A stretch of 64,000 bases of DNA from NCBI RefSeq assembly GCF_017565705.1, contig NZ_JAGDYL010000013.1, positions 38,400-102,399 of the forward strand. The letters run 5' to 3'. The first letter of the stretch is position 1; each line of letters starts with the position of its first letter. The translations under genes and the position numbers were made by a program. The stretch comes from Leucobacter ruminantium. GTDB taxonomy: Bacteria; Actinomycetota; Actinomycetes; Actinomycetales; Microbacteriaceae. The notes beneath the pieces were generated by a model, which saw only the letters and a program-made list of their open reading frames with translations, did not search any database and had not been told where the DNA came from. This document shows, in pieces, positions 46,906 through 55,023 of this stretch.

Positions 46906-48684
46906 TCACGTGCCCCCGGCCCGCAGCAGCGCCTCGGCCCGCGTCCGATCGGTCTTGAGCTGGGCCGCATCGGGCCGCTCGGTCCAGGCACGCAGGTCGG
47001 TGATGATCGGCGGGGCGGATCGCAGCAGCGTGACGCCCGTGCCGAATGGAACCATTCGCAGCTTCTCGGGCGGCAGGATCGGCACCCGCCGCACCGAACG
47101 CTGCGTCGACCGATCACCATACGTCCCGAGCGTCACCGAGTCCGTGCTCTCGTCGCGTTCCCCGAGCAGGGTGGAGAGATCCTGCAGATCACGCGCACTC
47201 GATGTCCCACCGAGCAGCACTTTCACGATTGCGGCATCCCACACAGCGCCCGCGGCGTCATCGCCCCACTTCTCGCGCGCCTGCGCCAGAGATTGCAGGA
47301 TCGGCACGGTCGTGATCCCTGAACCGCCGCCTTCTGCCATGAGCGTGGGAAGGGATGGCAGGGCGGAGATGTTGGCGATCTCATCGAGCAGGAGCGCGAG
47401 CGGCGGATCCAACCGTGCCCGGGCGGAGACCGCGGCCCTGCGTCTTGCGGTCTCGACGATGTCTTCGATCAGGGCAGCCACGAGCGAGGCCGAGGCGCCG
47501 GCCCCCGCGCCGGTGGCGAGCAGATACAGTGTGCCGCGTTCGTTGAGGAACGCCTCCGGGTCGAACTCTTCGCCGGGTGCCGGGCTCACGGCGTCGAGTA
47601 CGCGCGGGTCTGCGAGCGCGGACAGGCTCAGGGCGACGCCCTGCCAGATGCTGTCGCGCGTGCGCGGGTCGGCATCGATGACGCCGCCGAGCGCGTCCGC
47701 CCACCCCGCGGCCGCCTGCGTGTTCGACTCGAGGATGGCCACGGCTTCCGCGGCCGCGGAGGGGTCGAGCGTCCACCGGAAGAGCTCCCCGGGAGTCCGG
47801 TCATCGAGCGCGGCCGCATGGAGCAGCGCCTGCAGCGCCACCCTAGTCTTCGCCTCCCAGAACCCACCGGACTCCACATCCCCTGCGGAGAGCCCGGTCG
47901 CCGCAGCGAGACCGGTGGCGCGGATCATCGCAGTCAGCGGATCGGCGGCACCCCGGATGGGCGACCAGCGGAGCCCCGAGGGGAGGCCGTGTGCGAGGCG
48001 CTGCGGATCGAAGACCGCGACCGGGCGGTCGCCTCGCTGTCTGGCGTAGAACGTGGCGGCGGCGTTGTCCGGGCGGGTCGAGGTCGTCACGCACGCGCCG
48101 GGGGCGTCGAGGATCATATTGATTGCGAGATGCACGCCCTTGCCCGAGCGGGGCGGGCCGAGCACGAGCATCGAGTCTTCGACCGAGGCCCACACCGGCT
48201 TCCCTCTGGACGCGCCGAGGTAGTAGCCGACATCTTTCGCCTCAGGGGCGTCCAGCGAGGGGCGGAGATTTGCGGCGCGGCGCATGAGCGCCCGCTCAGA
48301 CGCGTACGCGGCCACCTCGGATCGGGTGGCGACCCCGACGATCTTGCGGAGATCCCGCTCGCCCTGCTGCCGGAACCGACGCACCAGCACCCAGATGCCA
48401 CCGCCGATAGCCGTCAGCGCTCCGAGGAGGACGGCGGTGACGATCCAGTACAGGACGGGGTTCAGACCCTCTGCGCCGAGCGCCTGCGCCGGGGCGCCGG
48501 GGCGGAACAGGACGCCCAGTCCCGCCGCTGTTCCTGCGGTGGGGGCCGCGGAGCCGGTCAACCAGGCCGTGATGGTTCCTGCCAGGCGCAGGACGCCGCT
48601 GAACGCGACGAGTGCGATGAGCCCGATCATGGCGAAGGTGGTGAGCTCATGCCCGTATCCGCCGACTTGCCGTCCCGCGGTCAT
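46906..48684 (-). CDS. Type IV coupling protein (TraG/VirD4 family ATPase)
   Basis: A 592-aa membrane ATPase that links the relaxosome to the secretion channel. Two N-terminal hydrophobic segments (about 15-40 and 76-100) precede Walker A GPPRSGKG (176-183). Walker B is LALLLDEIANI, followed by TLMAEGGGSGITTVPILQSLAQAREKWG, typical of TraG/TraD. It overlaps the upstream gene by 4 nt (ATGA). Confidence 0.9.
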   Translation of the reverse strand: MTAGRQVGGYGHELTTFAMIGLIALVAFSGVLRLAGTITAWLTGSAAPTAGTAAGLGVLFRPGAPAQALGAEGLNPVLYWIVTAVLLGALTAIGGGIWVLVRRFRQQGERDLRKIVGVATRSEVAAYASERALMRRAANLRPSLDAPEAKDVGYYLGASRGKPVWASVEDSMLVLGPPRSGKGVHLAINMILDAPGACVTTSTRPDNAAATFYARQRGDRPVAVFDPQRLAHGLPSGLRWSPIRGAADPLTAMIRATGLAAATGLSAGDVESGGFWEAKTRVALQALLHAAALDDRTPGELFRWTLDPSAAAEAVAILESNTQAAAGWADALGGVIDADPRTRDSIWQGVALSLSALADPRVLDAVSPAPGEEFDPEAFLNERGTLYLLATGAGAGASASLVAALIEDIVETARRRAAVSARARLDPPLALLLDEIANISALPSLPTLMAEGGGSGITTVPILQSLAQAREKWGDDAAGAVWDAAIVKVLLGGTSSARDLQDLSTLLGERDESTDSVTLGTYGDRSTQRSVRRVPILPPEKLRMVPFGTGVTLLRSAPPIITDLRAWTERPDAAQLKTDRTRAEALLRAGGT

Positions 48685-49253
48685 GACGCCGCCCGGACGA
48701 TCGAGACGGTTTCCGAGATTCGGCCCAGCAGCACCAGCTCACCGCTTCCCGCGCCGACGAGCTCCGGCGGCGCTGCAACGTGAGCCGACACGCGTCCATC
48801 GGGGGCGGCGCTCGTGTGCGTCAGCACCACGGCTACCGCGACATCCTCCCCGGCGAGAAACCCGCTCCCCGAAACAGAGAGCATCGGCCCCGGCGCGGAA
48901 ATCCCGTCGTGGTGGTGCGCCGGCTGTGGAGTCGGTGCCGCCGTCGGGGCCGGGGTCGGGGCGATGTACGAGGCGCGGCGGCGTACTGGGGTCGCGATAT
49001 CCGTGAACGTCGATCCGTCGCTCTCGGTCACCACGACTTTCACGGCCTGCCCGAGCTGCGCGGTAATCGCGTCGAGGATCATCGAGAACGAGGCCCGCGA
49101 CCAGGCTGGGGCATGCTGCGGAGGCGGGTACACGGTTCCGTCGACGAGCACCGTCATCGCGCCACCCTCGTGCACGGTCATCTGAACGAGCGGCAACCGC
49201 ACCTGCGCCCCGCCCTCCCCAGACGTCGAAGCCCTCGCCGCGGGTCGTCTCAT
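48681..49253 (-). CDS. Hypothetical protein of the transfer operon
   Basis: A 190-aa protein that I do not recognise. The N-terminal half reads as a strand-rich domain (QVRLPLVQMTVHEGGAMTVLVDGTVYPPP), then a Pro/Thr linker (about 95-115), then a second small strand-rich region. No signal peptide is evident. Translational coupling with the TraG gene (ATGA overlap) implies a role in conjugation. Confidence 0.7.
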   Translation of the reverse strand: MRRPAARASTSGEGGAQVRLPLVQMTVHEGGAMTVLVDGTVYPPPQHAPAWSRASFSMILDAITAQLGQAVKVVVTESDGSTFTDIATPVRRRASYIAPTPAPTAAPTPQPAHHHDGISAPGPMLSVSGSGFLAGEDVAVAVVLTHTSAAPDGRVSAHVAAPPELVGAGSGELVLLGRISETVSIVRAAS

Positions 49254-49345
49254 GAAGCGACCCCCAGCCGGGTCGCAGCGGGCAGGGGCAGCAGCATGGA
49301 TCTCGTCATGCCGGGAAGGTGGGCGGCGTGCCCGGAAACGCAGCA

Positions 49346-49384
49346 GGGCGGGAGGCGCAGCCGGAAGTGGCTGGCCTCCCGCCC
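49346..49384 (-). terminator. Long stem-loop after the surface-protein gene
   Basis: GGGCGGGAGGC (49346-49356) pairs with GCCTCCCGCCC (49374-49384), continued inside by CAGCC/GGCTG with one bulged base and a 6-nt loop. It lies just downstream of the LPXTG gene on the minus strand. There is no U-run; it may be a partial terminator that sets surface-protein level apart from the transfer genes. Confidence 0.65.
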
Positions 49385-49410
49385 TGGGGGGGGAGTGTGC
49401 TGAGAGATGC

Positions 49411-52077
49411 CTACATCAGTTCTTCGATAGCCACCTCCTCACCCGGCTCGTCGGTCCGGCGCCGCTTCGCAAGCTTCCGCCCCACCAGGAGCGTGGCGCC
49501 GAGCAGGATCGCTGCGGCCCCGACACCGATGCCAAGCGGCAGCCAGTCCGACGCGCCGGTCGTGGGCAGTTCCGGCAGCGGCGGCGAAGGCGGCGTCTCC
49601 GGGGTCGGCGGCTTCGGGCTTCCCGGCGGACGCTCGCTCACCACCGTCGTCTCACCCGGAGCCCCGCACGTACCCGCCGTGATCACCGTGCCGTCACGGT
49701 CGTAGAGCGTCTCGACCCAGTACACGTTGCCCGGCCGGTCCGTGCTCGTCGCGCCCGAGCGATAGGTGCCGGCCTGGGTAACGGGAATCTCCTCGGACGT
49801 GAAGAACGGTGCCTCGCACGACGGCGCCTCACCATCGGGCTGCGGCCCGTACGCCCGGAACATCAAGTACGCGCCCGCCGGAATGTCGGTGCCCTGCACG
49901 AGGGCGACGTCCTCGAACGGATCACCCACCAGTGCGGAGGGCTGTGCCTGGGTGATGACCGTGACCGGCTGATCCTTGCCGGGGACGAAGAACCGCTCCC
50001 GAATATCTGCCGGGGAACTCGTGAACGGCTGCACCCGATCGTCACCCTTGAAATGACTCACGACAACGTAGTAGCCCGGCTCCGTCGGCTGGATCCGATC
50101 CGCATCCGAATAGCCCAGATCGTAGACCCCGTTCTTGGCAGGCGCCGTAATCCTCGTCAGCACCGGAGCCGCACCCAGATCCAGGTCATCGGTCAATTCC
50201 GTGTCCCTCTCGAACGGGCCGTAGACCGTGTGCGTCATGGTCTTCTCATCGGCCTTCCAGTGGCCATCGCCCTCGAACTCGGGATGGTCGTCAGGGAAGC
50301 CCGACACCGTGACCCGGTCGAAAGCGCGACCCTTGTCGTGGACGTTGTACTCCCGCACCTCGGAGGTGATCTCGAGCGGCCACCGCACGGAATGCGACTC
50401 GACATTGATGCCGTAGTCGTCCTGCCAGTCGGCCGCGATGTAGGGACGCACCCACTCCGGCTGCGTCGCCTTCGAGACCTTCCACACCCAGGTCACGAAC
50501 CCACCCGCCGGCAGCACCACCTCCGGCGAACTGTACTCGCCCGGCCCGGACGCTGTCACCTGCACCGTCTCAAGCGGCACCGCATCCTCCGGGACCTCCG
50601 CCCCCTGCACCGGAGGAAGCGCACCAGGCACCTGATAGGCGGTGCCCTCGAAGATCACCGGAATCGGAGCACCGTTGTGCTTCAACCAAGCCCCGTTGGT
50701 GGACGAGACCGTGATCGTATCGGTCACCCGATCACCCGGCTTCACCAGCTTGCCGTTCGCTCGCGACACCGCCTCCGGCTGGAACGGCGTGATCGCCGTC
50801 TCCGCCACCCGCCCGAAGCGATCGGTAAAGCTCCCGGTGAGGTACTTCGCGTTCGCGCCCTGCTTGTCCTTGTCGATGCTCCACACCCACGTGTAGAAGC
50901 CCGCCTCGGGCGCGCGGATCGTGCCCGGCGACTGATAGCCGCCCGGCTTCGTCAACGTCAGCTGCTCCCGACCCGCGACCGGCGCACCCTCCGGGGGTGC
51001 GTTCGCTTCGGCCGGCTGCGCATCGAACGGACCATACAGCACCCCATCGGCGACCACCGGGACGGGCTTGCCGCCCACCTGGATCCAGGAGTGCTTCGTC
51101 ACCCGCACATCCAAGCCATCGACCATCGGATCGCCCGCCTGCACAAACTTCGACGCCACCTGAGTGGTGAGCTCGGGCTGGAAATCGATCGGGATATCCG
51201 GCGTCGACGCCGTAGCCGTCAGCGGTGCGAAGCTGGCGGCCCCGAGTATGCGCTGCTCACCCGGCGTGTAGAACAGATCCACCCCCGCCCCGTACTTCGC
51301 AGCGCTCGCCGTCATCGTCGCAGTCACCCGGTACGACGCGGACCCCGCCGGAGGCACGCCCGTGATCTCGTGAGTGCCCTGCCCGAGCGTCGCGGTGCTC
51401 GATCCGTCCGAGAACTTCCCGTTCGTGAGCGTCACCTGCCCCGTCAACGAGGCCGGCTTCGTCGTCACCGTCAGCTGGCCGGCGTACTGATCCGACATCG
51501 CGAGACTCACGCCGACCGCAGGATCCGTCACCGCGTTCGCGGCGGCCTCCGCCCGCATCGTTCCGAGATGCCCCAGCACCGTGCCGCGGTAGGCGTCGGG
51601 GACGCGCTGGATGAAGTGGCCGTCACCGCCACGACTCACGTAAGTCGCGTGATCGGCAACATCCCAGACGTACAACTGCACTGCAGAAGTCACCGCCGGG
51701 TCGAGCGACTCGCCCCACTTCCCGAGCGTGTAGTTCAGCCGTGCGAGCTCGGTCGCCGACAGCGAGTCGAGCGTCGTCGTCAGCTGCGGATGCTCCGTTG
51801 TGCCCCATGGCGGGAGGGCCGCGATGTCCATGCAGTACGTCTGACGCCCGTGCGCGGAGTAGCTGCCAATCCACAGCGACTCATCACCCCACCCGACCCC
51901 GAGGCTCGCCGCCTGCGCCGGAGCGGGCACCTGCACGAGTCCCGTAAGCAGGACGAACAGCGTCAGCAGGAGCGTGGCGAACTGCGCGCGAAACCGCCGC
52001 TCACTCGAATGCAGCCTTCGACGGCCGGGCGGATGCGACACCGTCTGATCGGGCGGAAGGGCGGGCGTAAAGGACAT
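49411..52077 (-). CDS. LPXTG-anchored surface protein with thioester-domain signature
   Basis: An 888-aa cell-wall protein. It has a signal peptide (1-57, ending AQA), then a region with Cys82 (TYCMDI) and Gln134 (SAVQLYVWDV), matching the YC and phi-Q-x-x-phi-W motifs of thioester domains in Gram-positive adhesins. Several Ig-like repeats with GxYxSP...GFxTWVW motifs follow, then a Pro-rich stalk, LPTTG at 837, a membrane helix and RRR. The ATG at 52077 has CAGGAG upstream. It may bind host or mating-partner surfaces covalently; that is inferred. Confidence 0.82.
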   Translation of the reverse strand: MSFTPALPPDQTVSHPPGRRRLHSSERRFRAQFATLLLTLFVLLTGLVQVPAPAQAASLGVGWGDESLWIGSYSAHGRQTYCMDIAALPPWGTTEHPQLTTTLDSLSATELARLNYTLGKWGESLDPAVTSAVQLYVWDVADHATYVSRGGDGHFIQRVPDAYRGTVLGHLGTMRAEAAANAVTDPAVGVSLAMSDQYAGQLTVTTKPASLTGQVTLTNGKFSDGSSTATLGQGTHEITGVPPAGSASYRVTATMTASAAKYGAGVDLFYTPGEQRILGAASFAPLTATASTPDIPIDFQPELTTQVASKFVQAGDPMVDGLDVRVTKHSWIQVGGKPVPVVADGVLYGPFDAQPAEANAPPEGAPVAGREQLTLTKPGGYQSPGTIRAPEAGFYTWVWSIDKDKQGANAKYLTGSFTDRFGRVAETAITPFQPEAVSRANGKLVKPGDRVTDTITVSSTNGAWLKHNGAPIPVIFEGTAYQVPGALPPVQGAEVPEDAVPLETVQVTASGPGEYSSPEVVLPAGGFVTWVWKVSKATQPEWVRPYIAADWQDDYGINVESHSVRWPLEITSEVREYNVHDKGRAFDRVTVSGFPDDHPEFEGDGHWKADEKTMTHTVYGPFERDTELTDDLDLGAAPVLTRITAPAKNGVYDLGYSDADRIQPTEPGYYVVVSHFKGDDRVQPFTSSPADIRERFFVPGKDQPVTVITQAQPSALVGDPFEDVALVQGTDIPAGAYLMFRAYGPQPDGEAPSCEAPFFTSEEIPVTQAGTYRSGATSTDRPGNVYWVETLYDRDGTVITAGTCGAPGETTVVSERPPGSPKPPTPETPPSPPLPELPTTGASDWLPLGIGVGAAAILLGATLLVGRKLAKRRRTDEPGEEVAIEELM

Positions 52078-52216
52078 GGCATCTCCTGATCCGTAATCTG
52101 AAAGGTCGCCTCCGGGTCGGCAGCGGCCCACAGAACAGGTGCACCCGCCCCACCGGGGTTGCCTCGGAATGGGACGTCGTTGCGCGAGAGCGTTCCGGCG
52201 TCTATCGTGGATTTTC

Positions 52217-52232
52217 TCGAACATATGTTCGA
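52217..52232. promoter_or_regulatory. LexA (SOS) box
   Basis: TCGAACATATGTTCGA is a perfect palindrome and fits the Gram-positive/actinobacterial LexA consensus CGAACRNRYGTTYG at every position. It lies 20 bp before the ATG at 52252 in the divergent gap with the surface-protein gene. DNA damage should therefore induce the two rightward genes. Confidence 0.85.
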
Positions 52233-52251
52233 AGAATGTGGTGAGGTGACC

Positions 52252-52521
52252 ATGAGGATCGAGGAAGCCACGGAGGTCGAGATCGCCGACGACCGGCCCA
52301 TCGCGATGCGATGGCGGGAAGCTCACTGGCGTGTGATCGACACTCCGACTCCACTCCAGGATGAGCCCGACTGGATGATGCACCCCCTGATCACTCACCC
52401 GCCCGAGGGGTGGCGAATGGGCTGGCGATTCATTGCGAGATCCGACGCCGACGGAGCCGTGTGCACGATCGACGCCGTGAGAACGCTCGCCGGATGGGAA
52501 CTCCGCAATGTCTGGGCTTGA
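52252..52521 (+). CDS. DUF6504-like small protein under LexA control
   Basis: An 89-aa protein. EVEIADDRPIAMRWREAHWRVID resembles the opening of DUF6504 proteins, which accompany the imuA-imuB-dnaE2 mutagenesis genes in actinobacteria; the rest has the Trp-rich pattern WRMGWRF and WELRNVW. Recognition is by eye and tentative. The ATG at 52252 follows GTGAGGTGA. The perfect LexA box upstream fits an SOS role. Confidence 0.65.
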   Translation: MRIEEATEVEIADDRPIAMRWREAHWRVIDTPTPLQDEPDWMMHPLITHPPEGWRMGWRFIARSDADGAVCTIDAVRTLAGWELRNVWA

Positions 52522-52855
52522 AGAACAAGCCAACATCCCCAGTGACCTCGGCGATGGCCTCACCACGCGACTCAAACCCCGCGTCTACCGCGCCGACCCT
52601 CCCTCCTGGGAAGTGCTGCAAGACGGGGACACGGTCGGCACGCTCACGCCGTGCCGGATCGGACGAGGCGCAACGATCTTCTACCGAGCCTTCGCCCGGC
52701 TCCCCGGCACCACGGAGGAAGTGTGTATCGAGCTGTCACCGGATGCTTCTGAACGTTGTCGAGCGATCCTCGCGTTCCGAAAGGATCCCGCCTCGAGCGT
52801 GCACCTCCACCCAATGCATTCATGGAGGCGTAGCAACCCTATAGATCCTGAATAG
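52508..52855 (+). CDS. Hypothetical protein co-transcribed with the SOS-regulated gene
   Basis: A 115-aa protein whose start overlaps the previous gene by 14 nt in another frame. The core (PRVYRADPPSWEVLQDGDTVGTLTPCRIGRGATIFYRAFARLP) looks strand-rich. No known family is recognised. Overlap and direction place it in the LexA-controlled unit, so damage induction is expected. Confidence 0.6.
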   Translation: MSGLEEQANIPSDLGDGLTTRLKPRVYRADPPSWEVLQDGDTVGTLTPCRIGRGATIFYRAFARLPGTTEEVCIELSPDASERCRAILAFRKDPASSVHLHPMHSWRRSNPIDPE

Positions 52856-52938
52856 ACGCCATCGCTTACGTCTCTAAGTTCGCATGCCCCTTGCCGAACA
52901 GGGCTCTGGGGCTCGAACCTCGTTCGCTTTGGAAGAAC

Positions 52939-54744
52939 TCAGATTAGGGTCTGGAGCAGGTTCCCGATGGGCCAACCCTCAAGAGCCGATCGCTTGCTGG
53001 CCGCGAGTGCGTCCCAGAGGAAACGGGTTTCGTCCCGGTCCTCGAGGAGGATCGCGCAGCAGAGCGCAATGCGCTCGCCGTCTTCAACTTCGCCACGGGA
53101 CGCTTTCAGCTTCAGCGCTCGGACGGATGTCTTCTCTGTGTCCGTGAGTGTGCGCCGCCTGCACTCGATCTGCCAGCGATTGATGAGATGGATTGGCTGC
53201 TCGCCATCTTCACCGATGATCCAGTCATTGAGCTCGCTCGCGGCGTGAAGAAATGCTTCCACTCTTCGTTCGTCGATGTCTGATGCATGGATGAGCGAGA
53301 GCACCATGTGGTTCGCATACGACAGCGTCGTCGAATAGCTCGCGATCTGGGTGTAAGCAGAAACGATCCGGCCAAGATCCAAGTTGAGCGTATTTGGCAG
53401 TTCTTCTTTCGGCAGGATGTCGTACGGTGTGATGATCGAGTAGCCATTCTGTGTGGGGTCATCATCTTGCGCAACGGCGAAGTGATGGCTCAATCCAGCG
53501 TCGAAGAGGCTGACAATGCGCGCAGGTGTCTCGTCTGTTGGCGCCAGCACGACAAGTTCCATGCCCCAGTGACCGACGCGTTGGCGGATGCGACCTCCTC
53601 CCTGATATCGCTCGGGGATTTCCTTGTCTCCGGATATGACATCGTGGAGATTGCTGAGCTGCTCATGCTGATTCGGCGTAATCTCGTCGAGCGCTACAAG
53701 CGCAGGGTCCGCACCGAAGTGCAGGAGGACAGATGAGAGCTTCGCGAGGTGATCTCTGTACTCCCGCATTTCCTCATGGTTCTCAGGCTTGCTGAACTCG
53801 AAGGTGACCTTCTGTCCGTCGACCTCGAACCCTGAATTCTCCCAACTGTGCATGATGAAGGTGAGGTCTCGGAGTGCGTCGGCGAGAAATTCCTGCGATG
53901 TCCAACTCATCGCGCCCCGTAGACCGAGTTCGGGATCCTTCATCGTGAACGACAAGGCGTCGCTGAGACGCAGTTCCACGGTTTCTTCATCGATTCTGCT
54001 GCGCGTCACCGCGCTGTAGGTAACGCCCCCTGCGCCGAACACCAACGGAACGATCTCCGGCTCGAGATCCTGTGGAATCAGATCAAACTCGCCGGGTATG
54101 GCGATACGGCCTCCGGCAATCGTTGTGACCACTAAGGTGAAGTTTGTCTCCTCACGTCGGAGCGCGATGGGCCCGCTGAAGTCGAGAGGCTCGTCGGAGA
54201 ACACCGTCAGCGCTGAGGCTTTCTCGAAGATGTCTGGGTCGAACCCGAGCTCCGGCGACTCGAGCTGTGTTTCTTTTGCGAATCTTACGACCTGTTCGAT
54301 GCCCGCTTCATCAGTGGGCAGCTTCTTCAGCTGCACTGCTTTTGTAGCCTGTTTGGGGCTCATGTCTTCGAGAATCTGCCTGAGCTTGAAAGGGCTTAGA
54401 GTCACATAGTGCGGCAAGAAAACCGCGCCATGGCCGTCGCGAGGACGCTGAACGAAATTGACCAGGAAGAGCACAGTGGTCTTCAGTCGAACGAAGCCTT
54501 CGAGGTCGACCCGTTTAATCGAGAAAGAGGCGGTCCTCCGCCGCTTCTTGGGTATCTGTTGACCCTTAATCTGTGCGGTCACCCGCCCGACGAAGTGCCC
54601 CTTACTTCGTGATTTAGTCTCGTAGATATCGATGTGGCCGTCGGTGAATGGAGTCTTATCGTTTCGGTCGAAGTAGGGTTCCAGATTCAAGCATGAAGCA
54701 ATCTTTTGCTCGAGATCAGAGATTGCGAGTAGCTCGACGTTCAT
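52939..54744 (-). CDS. DUF4365-like N-terminal domain protein, possible defence gene
   Basis: A 601-aa protein with no known full-length family. The N-terminus (about 30-75: DGHIDIYETKSRSKGHFVGRVTAQIKGQ) resembles DUF4365, whose D...(Q/E)xK pattern is nuclease-like. The remaining 500 residues lack membrane segments or P-loops. One counted line has 53% GC, well below the backbone. The ATG at 54744 has TGGAG 8 nt upstream. It sits alone between two transfer blocks, a typical cargo position. A restriction or abortive-infection role is a guess. Confidence 0.7.
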   Translation of the reverse strand: MNVELLAISDLEQKIASCLNLEPYFDRNDKTPFTDGHIDIYETKSRSKGHFVGRVTAQIKGQQIPKKRRRTASFSIKRVDLEGFVRLKTTVLFLVNFVQRPRDGHGAVFLPHYVTLSPFKLRQILEDMSPKQATKAVQLKKLPTDEAGIEQVVRFAKETQLESPELGFDPDIFEKASALTVFSDEPLDFSGPIALRREETNFTLVVTTIAGGRIAIPGEFDLIPQDLEPEIVPLVFGAGGVTYSAVTRSRIDEETVELRLSDALSFTMKDPELGLRGAMSWTSQEFLADALRDLTFIMHSWENSGFEVDGQKVTFEFSKPENHEEMREYRDHLAKLSSVLLHFGADPALVALDEITPNQHEQLSNLHDVISGDKEIPERYQGGGRIRQRVGHWGMELVVLAPTDETPARIVSLFDAGLSHHFAVAQDDDPTQNGYSIITPYDILPKEELPNTLNLDLGRIVSAYTQIASYSTTLSYANHMVLSLIHASDIDERRVEAFLHAASELNDWIIGEDGEQPIHLINRWQIECRRRTLTDTEKTSVRALKLKASRGEVEDGERIALCCAILLEDRDETRFLWDALAASKRSALEGWPIGNLLQTLI

Positions 54745-55023
54745 TGTCTGTCTCCATGCGTCCATCTGGCAGGTAATACTCATCATCTCGGAATGTGAGT
54801 ACGACTGCGTAGACGACGTGCCGTGCGAAGGCTCACAGGCTCGACTGTGGTCAAAGATCGTGGACGACTCATGCATGCGGATCCTCGCCCGTAGGGAAGA
54901 TTCTTGAACCCACCTTTTGCGCAGCTGACGTGAAGGGGGGCACGAATACAACCGTCCAACTATCCTCAGAGCAACGGTGAGCACTTAAGCGCCCGACAAG
55001 ACCGTCAATATTCACGCGAGCTT
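54745..55023. other. Intergenic region between cargo gene and virB4
   Basis: These 279 bp hold no convincing gene. An 84-codon frame on the minus strand overlaps the virB4 end and lacks a good start. The region is AT-richer than the ICE average and probably carries the promoter of the 601-aa gene. Confidence 0.5.

Noticed and set aside
46170..46909. N-terminal 250 codons of the 1924-codon helicase frame as a normal coding region
   Set aside because: Residues between about 40 and 225 are Gly/Asp/Arg/Pro noise, while another frame codes a normal protein with its own ribosome site. Only the first 35 or so codons look protein-like; this is reported as a finding instead.
49252..52089. 945-codon plus-strand frame opposite the LPXTG gene
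   Set aside because: It reads as Arg/His/Pro-rich low complexity and mirrors the codon structure of the minus-strand gene, which has a signal peptide, repeats and a sortase motif.
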